From positions 2,790,001-2,854,000 of the forward strand of contig NZ_AP026978.1 in assembly GCF_027924405.1 (NCBI RefSeq): 64,000 nt of DNA. The letters run 5' to 3'. A program made the translations under genes and the position numbers. Source of the DNA: Nocardia sputorum (lineage in GTDB: Bacteria > Actinomycetota > Actinomycetes > Mycobacteriales > Mycobacteriaceae). Below the pieces are notes generated by a model that ran no database searches, was not told the DNA's origin, and saw nothing but the letters and a program-made list of their open reading frames with translations. Of this stretch, positions 26,252-34,574 are shown piece by piece (the stretch's first letter is position 1; the number at the start of each line of letters is the position of its first letter).

Positions 26252-27571
26252 TCACCGCGGGATGGTGACCGGGTCGGAGCAGCCGGCCGGTACGTCGACG
26301 AAGGAGCAATCCTTCGGCGCTCGGGTCGGCCGATAGTCGGGAGCGACGCCACCGGCACGCGTGATGTCGGTGTACGCGGCCACCGCGTCCGTGGGTTTGC
26401 GGGTCAGCGCCGGATCGCTCAGCACGTCGACCGTGTACAGGCCGAAACGTGGAGTGTAGGAACCCCATTCGTAGTTGTCGGTGAGACTCCAGTAGTTGTA
26501 GCCGATCAGGTTGATGCCGTCCGCCTTGGCGCGCTGCAGCCAGTAGACAGTGTCGCGCAGGGAGTCCGCCCGCCCGTACCCGTCCGCCCGCGGCAAGCCG
26601 TTCTCGGTGGGCATTCCGTTCTCGACGATGTAGAGCGGCTTTCCGGGGAACTGACGGGCATAATGCTGCAGCGCGTAATAGATTCCTTCCGGCTGCAGCG
26701 GGTTCTTCCACAACTCCGTGAAATTCACCGTCGTGGTGAGGCTGTCAGGGGAGAGGCCGTAGTAGTAGTCGATGCCGATGTAGTCGAGCTTCGTGCCGAT
26801 TCGGTCCACCAGCGGCTTGTTCACCACGTCCTCGGCGGCCGGGATATAAGCGACATTGCTGGTCACCATGGCGTCCGGCTGAACCCGGTGGATGTGGTCG
26901 TAGATGCCGTTGTGCGCCTGGGCGATCCGGTCGTGCATCGCGGGCGCGGCGGCGAGCGGCAATCCGCCGTTGCGCAACTCGTTCACCAAATAGAAAGTCG
27001 GCTCGTTGAAGGTGACCCACAACGGTCGATAGGGGGCGTAGCGATCGACGACCGTGCGCGCGTTGGCCAGCCAGTCCTCGACGATGCCCGGGTTGTTCCA
27101 ACCCCCGCGGTCGACCGCCCACCCCGGATAGACCCAGTGGTCGATGGTGATCATCGGGCGCATGCCCGCGGCCGTGATCGCGGCGACGACGTTGTCGTAG
27201 AACTTCAGTCCCTCGGGGTCCCACTGGCCCGGCTCGGGCTGCAGACGCGCCCACTCGACGCCGATGCGATACACCTTCACGCCGAGTCCGGCCGCCAGGG
27301 CGATGTCCGAGCGGTAGCGCGTGTAGAAGTCGATCGAATCCCGATAAGGGTCCGGCGTTTTCCCCGACGCGACATAGCGAGACCAGTTGCTGTCCGGAGC
27401 GTGGCCTTCCGATTGATATCCCGAGGCGGCGACGCCCCAGAGGAAATCGGGGCCCATCGGCGTGACCACAGCGGGTGGCGCGGGCCGGGCGGCGGCCGGA
27501 GCGATGCCTCCGAGCAGGACCGCGGCGACGGCCGCGAGCGCGGCCGAGACGTGGCGGGAGTGTGCACGCAT
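26252..27571 (-). CDS. Secreted glycoside hydrolase family 1-like beta-glycosidase
   Basis: 439 residues. Signal peptide at 1-30 (ALAAVAAVLLGGIAPAAARP), so exported. GH1 barrel: FLWGVAASGYQSEG at about 44-57, acid/base Glu in WVTFNEPTF (about 195), nucleophile Glu in LYIVENGMPTENG (about 325), and YNYWSLTDNYEWGSYTPRFGLYTVD near the C-terminus. The NYEW segment and catalytic pair are intact, so active. Start ATG 27571 follows AGGAG by 5 bases; the upstream extension is discarded because it would put a basic non-signal segment first. Substrate is likely a beta-glucoside or related glycan outside the cell. Confidence 0.88.
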   Translation of the reverse strand: MRAHSRHVSAALAAVAAVLLGGIAPAAARPAPPAVVTPMGPDFLWGVAASGYQSEGHAPDSNWSRYVASGKTPDPYRDSIDFYTRYRSDIALAAGLGVKVYRIGVEWARLQPEPGQWDPEGLKFYDNVVAAITAAGMRPMITIDHWVYPGWAVDRGGWNNPGIVEDWLANARTVVDRYAPYRPLWVTFNEPTFYLVNELRNGGLPLAAAPAMHDRIAQAHNGIYDHIHRVQPDAMVTSNVAYIPAAEDVVNKPLVDRIGTKLDYIGIDYYYGLSPDSLTTTVNFTELWKNPLQPEGIYYALQHYARQFPGKPLYIVENGMPTENGLPRADGYGRADSLRDTVYWLQRAKADGINLIGYNYWSLTDNYEWGSYTPRFGLYTVDVLSDPALTRKPTDAVAAYTDITRAGGVAPDYRPTRAPKDCSFVDVPAGCSDPVTIPR

Positions 27572-27969
27572 CGAACTCCTGTTCCGAGACGGGTGACGGG
27601 CGCTCGCCGACCTCGGCGCACGGACCGGGGGAGTGGGTACCACGGGGACAGGGTAACTGGTCGCTTGTCCGTTTTGTGGGAGACGGGGAGGGGCAGCGAG
27701 GCGGCAAGTCTTAGTGGACCCGGAGTTCGAACGGGAGGGGTAGGAGTCGTGATGGAAGTGCGTATGGAGCGGGCGGCGACCCGTATAACATCTAGATACG
27801 TGGATATGCGCATCTAACTATGTTACTCCATCACGAACTTCTCCGACCTCACGTCGCATCAACCGAATAGCAAGGAGGAAGAGGAGTGCCTGAATGCCCT
27901 CCTGTGAGATGTCCCTCGGTCCCGGCGTGCGGATCCGGTCCGGAAGGTAGGCCGTGTCAGGATGCGTAT
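27572..27969. other. Intergenic region with an AT-rich imperfect inverted repeat
   Basis: About 400 bases between divergent genes. At 27787-27824 an unusually AT-rich patch contains AACAT/ATGTT (27787-27791 / 27820-27824) and TAGAT/ATCTA (27793-27797 / 27812-27816) in inverted order, a possible operator. No open frame with protein-like sequence. Confidence 0.35.
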
Positions 27970-28452
27970 ATGGTCCCCAATCCGCTGCCACGACTGGCCC
28001 GACGCCTCGCGCAGCAACGCTGGGTGATGCGGACGGCGCCGCTCGTGGTGCGGGCCGAACGCTTGATTCGGCGTGCGAGCGGCGGGCGGAAGGGCGTCCT
28101 GGATCTGGCGGGGCTGCCGTCCGTGGAGGTGACCGTGCCGGGGCGGAAGACCGGAATTCCGCGGACCACGTCGTTGCTGTACGTGCCGCGCGGTGCGGAC
28201 TTCGTCGTCCTCGGTTCGAATTGGGGCAGTCCCACTCATCCGGCTTGGTCGGCGAACCTGCGTGCGGCACAGACCGCTTCGGTCCGGCACAAGGGCGAGC
28301 ATTTCGTGGTCACGGTACGCGAGATCACCGGCGTGGAGCGAAAGCCCTACTGGGATCTGGCGGTCGAGTTCTGGCCTGGCTACGCCATGGAGTACGAACG
28401 CTCCGGCGGGCGATTGTTCCGGATCTTCGAGCTGCGCCGCGTTTGCGATTGA
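27970..28452 (+). CDS. Deazaflavin (F420)-dependent nitroreductase-family protein
   Basis: 160 residues, split-barrel fold of the Ddn/PF04075 family. VEVTVPGRKTGIPRTTSLLYVPRGADFVVLGSNWGSPTHPAWSANLRA is the family core (about 55-105), ending with YWDLAVEFWPGYAMEYERSGGRLFRIFEL. Members reduce nitroimidazoles, quinones or fatty acids using F420H2. Start ATG 27970; the frame upstream (28 codons, Cys/Pro-rich) is not convincing. 52 bases ahead of the molybdoenzyme gene, and possibly cotranscribed. Confidence 0.82.
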   Translation: MVPNPLPRLARRLAQQRWVMRTAPLVVRAERLIRRASGGRKGVLDLAGLPSVEVTVPGRKTGIPRTTSLLYVPRGADFVVLGSNWGSPTHPAWSANLRAAQTASVRHKGEHFVVTVREITGVERKPYWDLAVEFWPGYAMEYERSGGRLFRIFELRRVCD

Positions 28453-28504
28453 GCGCCGTGGCGAGCGTCGTCCGGTTGTCGGCGGGGGCGGTTACGGTGG
28501 GACG

Positions 28505-30799
28505 GTGACCACGCATCTGACTCACTGGGGCGCGTTCGAGGCGGACAGCGATGGCGAACGGCTCACGGCCGTGCGGCCGTGGCGTGGTGACCCGGAGCCG
28601 ACGCCGCTTATCGACAATATCGCTTCGGCGCAACATCATCCGACCCGTATCGCTCGGCCGTATGTTCGCCGAGGCTGGCTGCAGCACGGCCCGGGTCCGG
28701 GAGCGCGAGGTTCGGATTCTTTCGTTCCGGTTTCGTGGGACCGTGCGTTGGATCTGCTGGCCGGAGAGCTCGGCCGCGTGTACCGGCAGTACGGGCCGGA
28801 GGCGGTGTACGGCGGCTCGTACGGCTGGGCCAGCGCGGGGCGCTTTCATCACGCGCAGAGCCAATTGCATCGCTTCCTCAACTGTCTCGGCGGCTACGTC
28901 CGGCACGTGAACAGCTACAGCCTGGGCACTTCGGCGGTGTTCCTGCCGCACGTCATCGGTGACATCGGCTGGGTGACGCAGCAGGCGACGGCGAAGAGCG
29001 TGCTGGCCGAGCACTCCGAGCTGGTGGTGGCGTTCGGAGGTCTGTCACCGAAGAACGCGGCCGTGTCGCCGGGAGGGGTCTCGCGGCACAACGCGCGCGG
29101 CTGGATTGCGGCGGCGCGGGCGCGTGGGTGCCGGTTCGTGTCGATCAGCCCGCTGCGCGACGATACGCCGCCGGAGAGCGGGGGCGAGTGGATCGCGCCC
29201 TTGCCCGGCACGGACGTGGCGATCATGTTGGCGCTGGCTCAGGTGCTGGACGCGGACGGGTTGGCGGACGAGGAGTTCCTGCGCGAGTACACGGTCGGCT
29301 ACGACCGCTTCGCGCAGTATCTGCGTGGTGTGGTGGACGGAGTGGTCAAGGATCCGGAGTGGGCTGCGGCGATCACCGGCGTCCCTGCCGGTCGTATCCG
29401 TGGGCTGGCACGTGAGATGGCCGCCGCGCGCACGCTGGTGACGGTGAGTTGGTCGCTGCAGCGGGCGCGACATGGCGAGCAGCCGTTGTGGGCGGCGGTC
29501 GCGCTTGCGGCGATGCTGGGGCAGATCGGACTTCCGGGGGGCGGGTTCGGGCACGGGTACGGGTCGGCCGCGAGTGTGGGGGAGCCGGCGCGCGTGCCTG
29601 CGCCGCGACTGCCGCAGGGGCGCAATGGCGTACAGGTGTTCATCCCGGTCGCGCGGATCGCGGACATGCTGTTGAATCCGGGGCGGTCGTTTCGCTACAA
29701 CGGGCAAGAGCTGGTGTATCCGGATGTGCGGTTGGTGTATTGGTGCGGCGGCAATCCGTTTCACCACCATCAAGATCTGGCTCGGTTACGTACGGCGTTC
29801 GGGCGTCCGGACACGGTCGTCGTGCACGATGCCTTCTGGACGGCGACCGCGCGGCACGGGGATATCGTGCTGCCGTCGACGATGTCGATCGAGCGCGACG
29901 ACTACGGCGTGGGCGAGGGTGATCGTTCGTTCTTCCCGATGAAGGCGCTCACCCGCCCGCACGCCGAGGCGTGGGACGATTATCGGATTTTCGCCGAGAC
30001 AGCCGATCGGCTCGGTGTGGGTGCGGGATTCACCGAGGGGCGCTCGGTCACGGAGTGGCTGCGGCATCTGTACGAGCGCTGGCGGGTCGAGCAGTCCCGG
30101 GCGGGCCACGCGTTGCCGGACTTCGACGCGTTCTGGTCCGGCGATGTGCTCGAGCTGCCGGTGCCGGATCCGGAGCAGGTGCTGGCGGCGGACTTTCGCG
30201 CCGATCCCGACCGGTATCCGCTCAGCACACCCAGTGGAAAGATCGAGATTTTCTCCGCGACCATCGAGGGGTTCGGGTACGCCGATTGCCCGCCGCACCC
30301 GGTGTGGTTGGAGCCGGAGGAGTGGCTCGGTGGCGCGGTGGCGGAGCGGTTTCCGTTGCAGCTGGTGGCGAATCAGCCGCGGACCAAGCTGCACAGCCAG
30401 CTCGATGTGGGTGCCTACAGCCGGTCGGTGAAGATCTCCGGGCGGGAACCGGTTCGGATGCATCCCTCGGACGCCGAGGCGCGCGGCCTTTGTGCCGGTG
30501 AGATCGTGCGGGTGTTCAATGATCGGGGCAGTTGCCTGGCCGGCCTGGTGATCGATGAGGGGGTGCGGGCGGGTGTCGTGCAGCTGTCCACTGGGGCGTG
30601 GTACGACCCCGACCCGGCGGACCCGACGTTCTGCCGCCACGGCAATCCGAACGTACTCATCGCCGACCGTCCGTCGTCGACGCTCAGTCAGGGGTGCGCC
30701 GGGCAGCTCACGCTGGTGGAGATCGAGCGCTACGCGGGCCCGCTCCCCGATGTGGCGGCGACCATGCCGCCGGACATGATGGGGCCGGAAGCGCTGTGA
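28505..30799 (+). CDS. bisC: BisC/TorA-type molybdopterin oxidoreductase
   Basis: 764 residues from GTG 28505, DMSO-reductase family. It lacks the N-terminal cysteines that hold a 4Fe-4S cluster, as in BisC, TorA and DorA. GGSYGWASAG at 103-112 contains the Tyr/Trp pair near the active site, and Ser139 (NSYSLG) matches the serine that ligates molybdenum. Cofactor contacts: WCGGNPFHHHQDL, DAFWTATARHGDIVLPST, and the C-terminal dinucleotide domain NQPRTKLHSQLD. No Tat signal, so cytoplasmic, which fits biotin- or methionine-sulfoxide reductase rather than periplasmic TMAO reductase. The LysR gene follows 21 bases later. Confidence 0.85.
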   Translation: MTTHLTHWGAFEADSDGERLTAVRPWRGDPEPTPLIDNIASAQHHPTRIARPYVRRGWLQHGPGPGARGSDSFVPVSWDRALDLLAGELGRVYRQYGPEAVYGGSYGWASAGRFHHAQSQLHRFLNCLGGYVRHVNSYSLGTSAVFLPHVIGDIGWVTQQATAKSVLAEHSELVVAFGGLSPKNAAVSPGGVSRHNARGWIAAARARGCRFVSISPLRDDTPPESGGEWIAPLPGTDVAIMLALAQVLDADGLADEEFLREYTVGYDRFAQYLRGVVDGVVKDPEWAAAITGVPAGRIRGLAREMAAARTLVTVSWSLQRARHGEQPLWAAVALAAMLGQIGLPGGGFGHGYGSAASVGEPARVPAPRLPQGRNGVQVFIPVARIADMLLNPGRSFRYNGQELVYPDVRLVYWCGGNPFHHHQDLARLRTAFGRPDTVVVHDAFWTATARHGDIVLPSTMSIERDDYGVGEGDRSFFPMKALTRPHAEAWDDYRIFAETADRLGVGAGFTEGRSVTEWLRHLYERWRVEQSRAGHALPDFDAFWSGDVLELPVPDPEQVLAADFRADPDRYPLSTPSGKIEIFSATIEGFGYADCPPHPVWLEPEEWLGGAVAERFPLQLVANQPRTKLHSQLDVGAYSRSVKISGREPVRMHPSDAEARGLCAGEIVRVFNDRGSCLAGLVIDEGVRAGVVQLSTGAWYDPDPADPTFCRHGNPNVLIADRPSSTLSQGCAGQLTLVEIERYAGPLPDVAATMPPDMMGPEAL

Positions 30800-30820
30800 G
30801 GTCGTCGAGAGCGGGAGGTG

Positions 30821-31822
30821 ATGGTGGATCTGGATCTCGCAGCATTGCGCGCGTTCGTGGCGGTGGTGGAGGAGGAGCAGTTCGGTCACGCCGCCGCGGT
30901 GCTGGGGATCAGCCAGCAGGCGGTGTCGAAGCGCATCGCGAAGCTGGAATCGCAGCTGGGGGCGGAACTTCTGGATCGTGGGCACGGCAGGAGCGTGCCG
31001 ACCGATGCCGGTGCTCGGTTGCTGCCGCATGCGCGGTCGCTGCTGGCGGGGGCCGAGGCGGCGGCGCGGGCGGTGCGGGAACAGGTGCGGCCGTTGCGGG
31101 TGGCGGTGCTGGGCAAGCGCATGGCGGCGACGGAGTTGATGGAGTTCTATCTGGCGCGTCATCCGCACTCGCAGACCGAGATCGTCATCTCGAACATGAT
31201 CACGACCTCGCGGGAGGCGCTGGGTAGCGGTCTCGTCGACGCGGCCTTGGCCCGTGCCTACGGTGGCCCGGTGTCGTTGCCCGACGATATCGTCGCCGCT
31301 CCGGCGTATTTGGAGCCACTGTATTTGCTTGTGGGCAAGGATCATCCGTTCGCGAGCCGGTCGATGATCGCGTTGCGGGAGATCGCGGGGCAGCCGGTGT
31401 GGGTGCCGGGGGCGGCGGTGCCGTCGGAGTGGGCCGATTTCTATCGCGATCTCAGCGCGTTCAGCGGGATTCCGATCGACACCAGGGGTCCGCTGGAGGG
31501 TATGGCGGGCATCGTCGAACGTATCGCGGGTTCGTCGTCGTTGACGACGTTCACCGGAGACGGGGGGCAGACGCCGTGGCATCCGAACGTGCGGCGTCTG
31601 TTGATCGTCGATCCCACTCCGGCGTATCCGCTGGCGCTGCTGTGGCCGGCGGGCAACCGGCATCCGGGACTGCGGTCTTTGGTCGAGCACGTCGCGGACA
31701 ACTACAACCGCGATACCGCCGCCGCCTGCTGGGTTCCCGAACCCGATCAGGCGTTGTTCGGTGTGCCCGGTGCGGTGGCCGGTCCGTCGTGTCGGCCGGT
31801 GCCTCTACGATTCCCCGGGTGA
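30821..31822 (+). CDS. LysR-family regulator
   Basis: 333 residues. Winged helix at 1-60 (LAALRAFVAVVEEEQFGHAAAVLGISQQAVSKRIAKLE), then a substrate-binding-type effector domain (about 90-300) ending with a non-conserved tail. Start is uncertain between ATG 30821 and GTG 30824, since GGGAGG ends at 30818 and is better placed for the latter. Same strand as bisC and likely its regulator; its TGA overlaps the GTG of the LexA gene, which couples their translation. Confidence 0.85.
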   Translation: MVDLDLAALRAFVAVVEEEQFGHAAAVLGISQQAVSKRIAKLESQLGAELLDRGHGRSVPTDAGARLLPHARSLLAGAEAAARAVREQVRPLRVAVLGKRMAATELMEFYLARHPHSQTEIVISNMITTSREALGSGLVDAALARAYGGPVSLPDDIVAAPAYLEPLYLLVGKDHPFASRSMIALREIAGQPVWVPGAAVPSEWADFYRDLSAFSGIPIDTRGPLEGMAGIVERIAGSSSLTTFTGDGGQTPWHPNVRRLLIVDPTPAYPLALLWPAGNRHPGLRSLVEHVADNYNRDTAAACWVPEPDQALFGVPGAVAGPSCRPVPLRFPG

Positions 31823-32481
31823 CCGGATACGACCCGCTCGACGCGTTCGAGCACCTCGACACTTCGACGTTGCCGCCGCGGCAGCAGCGGATTCTCGCCA
31901 CGATCCGGGACTGGGTGCTCCGGCACGGGTATCCGCCGAATACGCGCGAGATCGGTGACGCGGTGGGTTTGCGGTCGGCGTCGTCGGTGTCGAAGCATTT
32001 GCGGAATCTGGAGGAGCGGGGTTTTCTGCGGCGCAGCCGGACGGTGTCGCGTCCGATCGACGTGCGAATGTTCCTGCAGGCGCCGGCGCGGCGGGAGGTC
32101 GCGGAGGATTCGGTGGCGGTGCCGGTGGTCGGCGACATCGCGGCGGGCGCTCCGATTCTGGCCGAGGAGCACGCCGACGACGTGATGACGTTGCCGCGTG
32201 AGCTCGTCGGGCGGGGCACGGTGTTCGGGCTGCGGGTTCGCGGCGATTCGATGATCGAGGCGGCGATCTGTGACGGCGACATCGTGGTGGTGCGTCGGCA
32301 GCAGGAGGCGCATTCCGGTGAGATCGTGGCGGCGATGATCGACGGGGAGGCGACGGTGAAGGTGTACCGGCGGCGCAACGGTCATGTGTACTTGGAGCCG
32401 CGCAACCCGGCCTACGAGGTGATCGATGGCGACGAGGCGGTGGTGCTCGGCAAGGTCGTGTCGGTGATGCGGCGGGTTTGA
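31819..32481 (+). CDS. lexA: LexA-type repressor
   Basis: 220 residues. Winged-helix DNA-binding domain at about 18-82 (RQQRILATIRDWVLRHGYPPNTREIGDAVGLRSASSVSKHLRNLEERGFL), then the S24 self-cleavage domain. Cleavage site is Ala109-Gly110 (DIAAGAPI); catalytic Ser144 (RGDSM) and Lys181 (EATVKVY) are both in place, so RecA-stimulated autoproteolysis should work. Start GTG 31819 overlaps the LysR stop as GTGA. The location after bisC-lysR is not the usual lexA-nrdR context, so it could be the main LexA moved or a second copy; the window cannot tell. Confidence 0.85.
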   Translation: MTGYDPLDAFEHLDTSTLPPRQQRILATIRDWVLRHGYPPNTREIGDAVGLRSASSVSKHLRNLEERGFLRRSRTVSRPIDVRMFLQAPARREVAEDSVAVPVVGDIAAGAPILAEEHADDVMTLPRELVGRGTVFGLRVRGDSMIEAAICDGDIVVVRRQQEAHSGEIVAAMIDGEATVKVYRRRNGHVYLEPRNPAYEVIDGDEAVVLGKVVSVMRRV

Positions 32482-32490
32482 GCTGGGCGA

Positions 32491-32521
32491 AGGCGGCCCG
32501 GGTGGGATACCCGGCCTGCCT
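32491..32521 (+). terminator. Imperfect stem-loop after lexA
   Basis: CCGGGT (32498-32503) pairs with ACCCGG (32509-32514) around GGGAT. The stem is extended, with one bulge on each side, by flanking AGGCGG/CCTGCCT out to 32491 and 32521. It is 10 bases past the lexA stop and before the sirtuin gene, consistent with a terminator or attenuator. Confidence 0.45.
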
Positions 32522-32551
32522 TCCCGCGTGGGCCGCCGTACCCTGAACGGC

Positions 32552-33451
32552 ATGCCGGACTTCGTGCAGACGCCGCTGGGCGCCGGGTTCGAGCGGCTGG
32601 TGGGCTTGCTCGACGGGTGCCGGGTCGTCGCGTTGACCGGTGCGGGGATCTCGACCGACAGCGGGATCCCGGACTATCGCGGTCCCTCGTCACCGCCCCG
32701 CAATCCGATGACTTACCAGCAGTTCGTCGGCGATCCGGTGTTCCGGCAGCGGTACTGGGCGCGCAACCACGTCGGTTGGCGGCGGATGGACGGGTCGCGG
32801 CCCAATCCGGGGCATCGCGCCTTGGCGCGGCTGGAGCGGATGGGCGTGGTCACCGGGTTGATCACCCAGAACGTGGACCTGTTGCATACCAAGGCGGGGC
32901 ATCGGCGGGTGATCGATTTGCACGGCACTTATGCGCGGGTGCGCTGTCTGGGGTGCGCGCTGCTGGTTTCGCGGATGTCGCTGGCCGACCGGCTGGAGGC
33001 GGCCAATCCGGGTTTCGCGGAGGCCGTGAGTACCGATGGGCTCGAGGTCGCGCCCGACGCCGACGCGGTGGTGGGCGACACCGGTAGCTTCCGGATGGTG
33101 GACTGCGCGCGCTGTGGCGGCATGCTGAAGCCGGACATCGTGTACTTCGGGGAGAACGTGCCCAAGGATCGGGTCGCCGCGGCCTACGAGCTGGTCGACG
33201 CCGCGGACGCGCTGCTGGTCGCCGGGTCGTCGCTGACTGTGATGTCGGGGCTACGTTTCGTGCGCTATGCCGCCAGGCACGGTCGTCGCGTGGTGATCGT
33301 CAATCGTGGCCGCACGCGCGGTGACGATTTGGCCGCGCTCATGCTGGACGCCGGATGCTCGACGGTTCTGCCTGCCCTCGCCGAGCGTTTGCAGGAGATT
33401 CGAGTGGCGGCGGCGCCGTCGGCAGCTCATCCGGCCGTCGGTCTGTCTTGA
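32552..33451 (+). CDS. Sir2-family NAD-dependent protein deacylase
   Basis: 299 residues. Sirtuin motifs in order: GAGIS at 30-34, TQNVD at 105-109, catalytic His124 (DLHGTY). The zinc pairs are Cys132/Cys135 (RCLGC) and the later CARC. The NAD-binding tail is GSSLTVMSGLRFV. Sequence around GIPDYRGPSSPPRNPMTYQQF places it in the class II (SIRT4-like) group. It removes acyl groups from lysine using NAD. Start ATG 32552. Stands alone after the stem-loop behind lexA. Confidence 0.87.
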   Translation: MPDFVQTPLGAGFERLVGLLDGCRVVALTGAGISTDSGIPDYRGPSSPPRNPMTYQQFVGDPVFRQRYWARNHVGWRRMDGSRPNPGHRALARLERMGVVTGLITQNVDLLHTKAGHRRVIDLHGTYARVRCLGCALLVSRMSLADRLEAANPGFAEAVSTDGLEVAPDADAVVGDTGSFRMVDCARCGGMLKPDIVYFGENVPKDRVAAAYELVDAADALLVAGSSLTVMSGLRFVRYAARHGRRVVIVNRGRTRGDDLAALMLDAGCSTVLPALAERLQEIRVAAAPSAAHPAVGLS

Positions 33452-33471
33452 AGCGCGTTGTGTCGTAGTCG

Positions 33472-34035
33472 TCACAGTCGCGCGGCGATCCGCCGATCGA
33501 TCACCGCCAGTGCGAACTCGGCCCAGCGAATGTTCTCTTGTTCGAAGGAGATTCCGCGCAGCAGGGTGAGGTAGGGGCCGACTCGTTCGGCCTCGGCCAG
33601 GTACGCCTGCTCGCTGCGGCCGTCCAGCAGTCGGGAGCGCAGGCGTTCGTAGCGGGCCAGTTTCGCTTTCGACCATTCCAGTTTGTCGGCTACCGCGGCG
33701 CGCACGGTGGGGGCGTCCTCGATGTCCATGCCCTGCACCTTCACCATCATCTCGTCGCGGATGGCGGTGGGCTTGGCCTGCGTTGCGATGAATTCGTGCA
33801 GCGCTGCCCGCCCGGCAGGGGTGATGGCGTGCAGGCGCTTGTTGGGTCTGCGCTCCTGCTCCACGATCCGGGTGGTGATCAGGCCGTCGGCCGCCATGCG
33901 CTCCAGCTCCTTGTACAGCTGCTGGGGCGTGGCCATCCAGAAGTTGGCCACCGAGGCGTCGAAGCTCTTGGCCAGGTCGTATCCGGACGCCTCACCTTCC
34001 AGCAGGGCGGCCAACACCGCGTTGCGTAGCGCCAT
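33472..34035 (-). CDS. PadR-family regulator
   Basis: 187 residues. N-terminal winged helix (ALRNAVLAALLEGEASGYDLAKSFD, then PQQLYKELERMAADGLITTRIVEQ) at 1-75 and C-terminal Vir_act_alpha_C dimerisation helices (about 90-180). PadR proteins usually repress divergent or adjacent genes and release DNA on binding phenolic or lipophilic ligands. Divergent from the 34158-37209 operon; TTAGT/ACTAA repeats lie in the shared 120-base region. Confidence 0.87.
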   Translation of the reverse strand: MALRNAVLAALLEGEASGYDLAKSFDASVANFWMATPQQLYKELERMAADGLITTRIVEQERRPNKRLHAITPAGRAALHEFIATQAKPTAIRDEMMVKVQGMDIEDAPTVRAAVADKLEWSKAKLARYERLRSRLLDGRSEQAYLAEAERVGPYLTLLRGISFEQENIRWAEFALAVIDRRIAARL

Positions 34036-34109
34036 CTGCCCAGGCTACCAGTGGAGGGGATTATTCAAGAAGTTGACCTTTTCCCTCTAGACATGTGCAG
34101 CTGGCCTCG

Positions 34110-34138
34110 TTAGTGTCAGCATTGATTACTAAATTAGT
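34110..34138. promoter_or_regulatory. TTAGT/ACTAA repeat cluster between padR and its divergent operon
   Basis: TTAGT (34110-34114), ACTAA (34128-34132) and TTAGT (34134-34138) form two overlapping inverted repeats, one with a 13-base spacer and one with a single base (ACTAA-A-TTAGT). They sit 20-48 bases before the SnoaL-like start. Good candidate PadR operator. Confidence 0.35.
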
Positions 34139-34157
34139 TGCATATGAGAGGTGGGTT

Positions 34158-34574
34158 ATGCATCCCTTCCGGGCAGCCGTGGAGGCTCGTGACGAGGCCG
34201 CCATCGAGGCGCTGCTGGCCGACACGGTGGTGTTCACCAGTCCGGTGGCGTTCAAGCCGTATCCAGGCAAGGCGATCACCGCGGCCATCCTGCGCGCGGT
34301 GATCCGCGTGTTCGAGGACTTCCGCTATGTGCGTGAGATCGCCGACGCGAACGGTCGCGATCACGCGTTCGTGTTCGAGGCCACCGTCGATGGCAAGCAG
34401 CTGACCGGCTGCGACTTCCTGCACTTCGACGAGCACGGCAAGATCGACGACTTCATGGTCATGGTGCGCCCTCTGTCGGCGGCGCAGGCGCTCGCGGTGC
34501 GCATGGGTGAACAGTTCGAGCGCATCAAGGCCGAGGCCGCCGCGCAGTTCGAGGGTGAGGCGCACGGAGGGTGA
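34158..34574 (+). CDS. SnoaL/NTF2-like fold protein
   Basis: 138 residues, cone-shaped alpha+beta NTF2-like fold: helix HPFRAAVEARDEAAIEALLADTVVF, then strands including AFVFEATVDGKQLTGCDFLHFDEHGKIDDFMVMVRP. Members are isomerases, hydrolases or small-molecule binders; no catalytic set is clear here. ATG 34158 follows AGAGGTGGG. First gene of a three-gene operon: its stop overlaps the next start (GTGA). The PadR gene is divergent. Confidence 0.78.
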   Translation: MHPFRAAVEARDEAAIEALLADTVVFTSPVAFKPYPGKAITAAILRAVIRVFEDFRYVREIADANGRDHAFVFEATVDGKQLTGCDFLHFDEHGKIDDFMVMVRPLSAAQALAVRMGEQFERIKAEAAAQFEGEAHGG

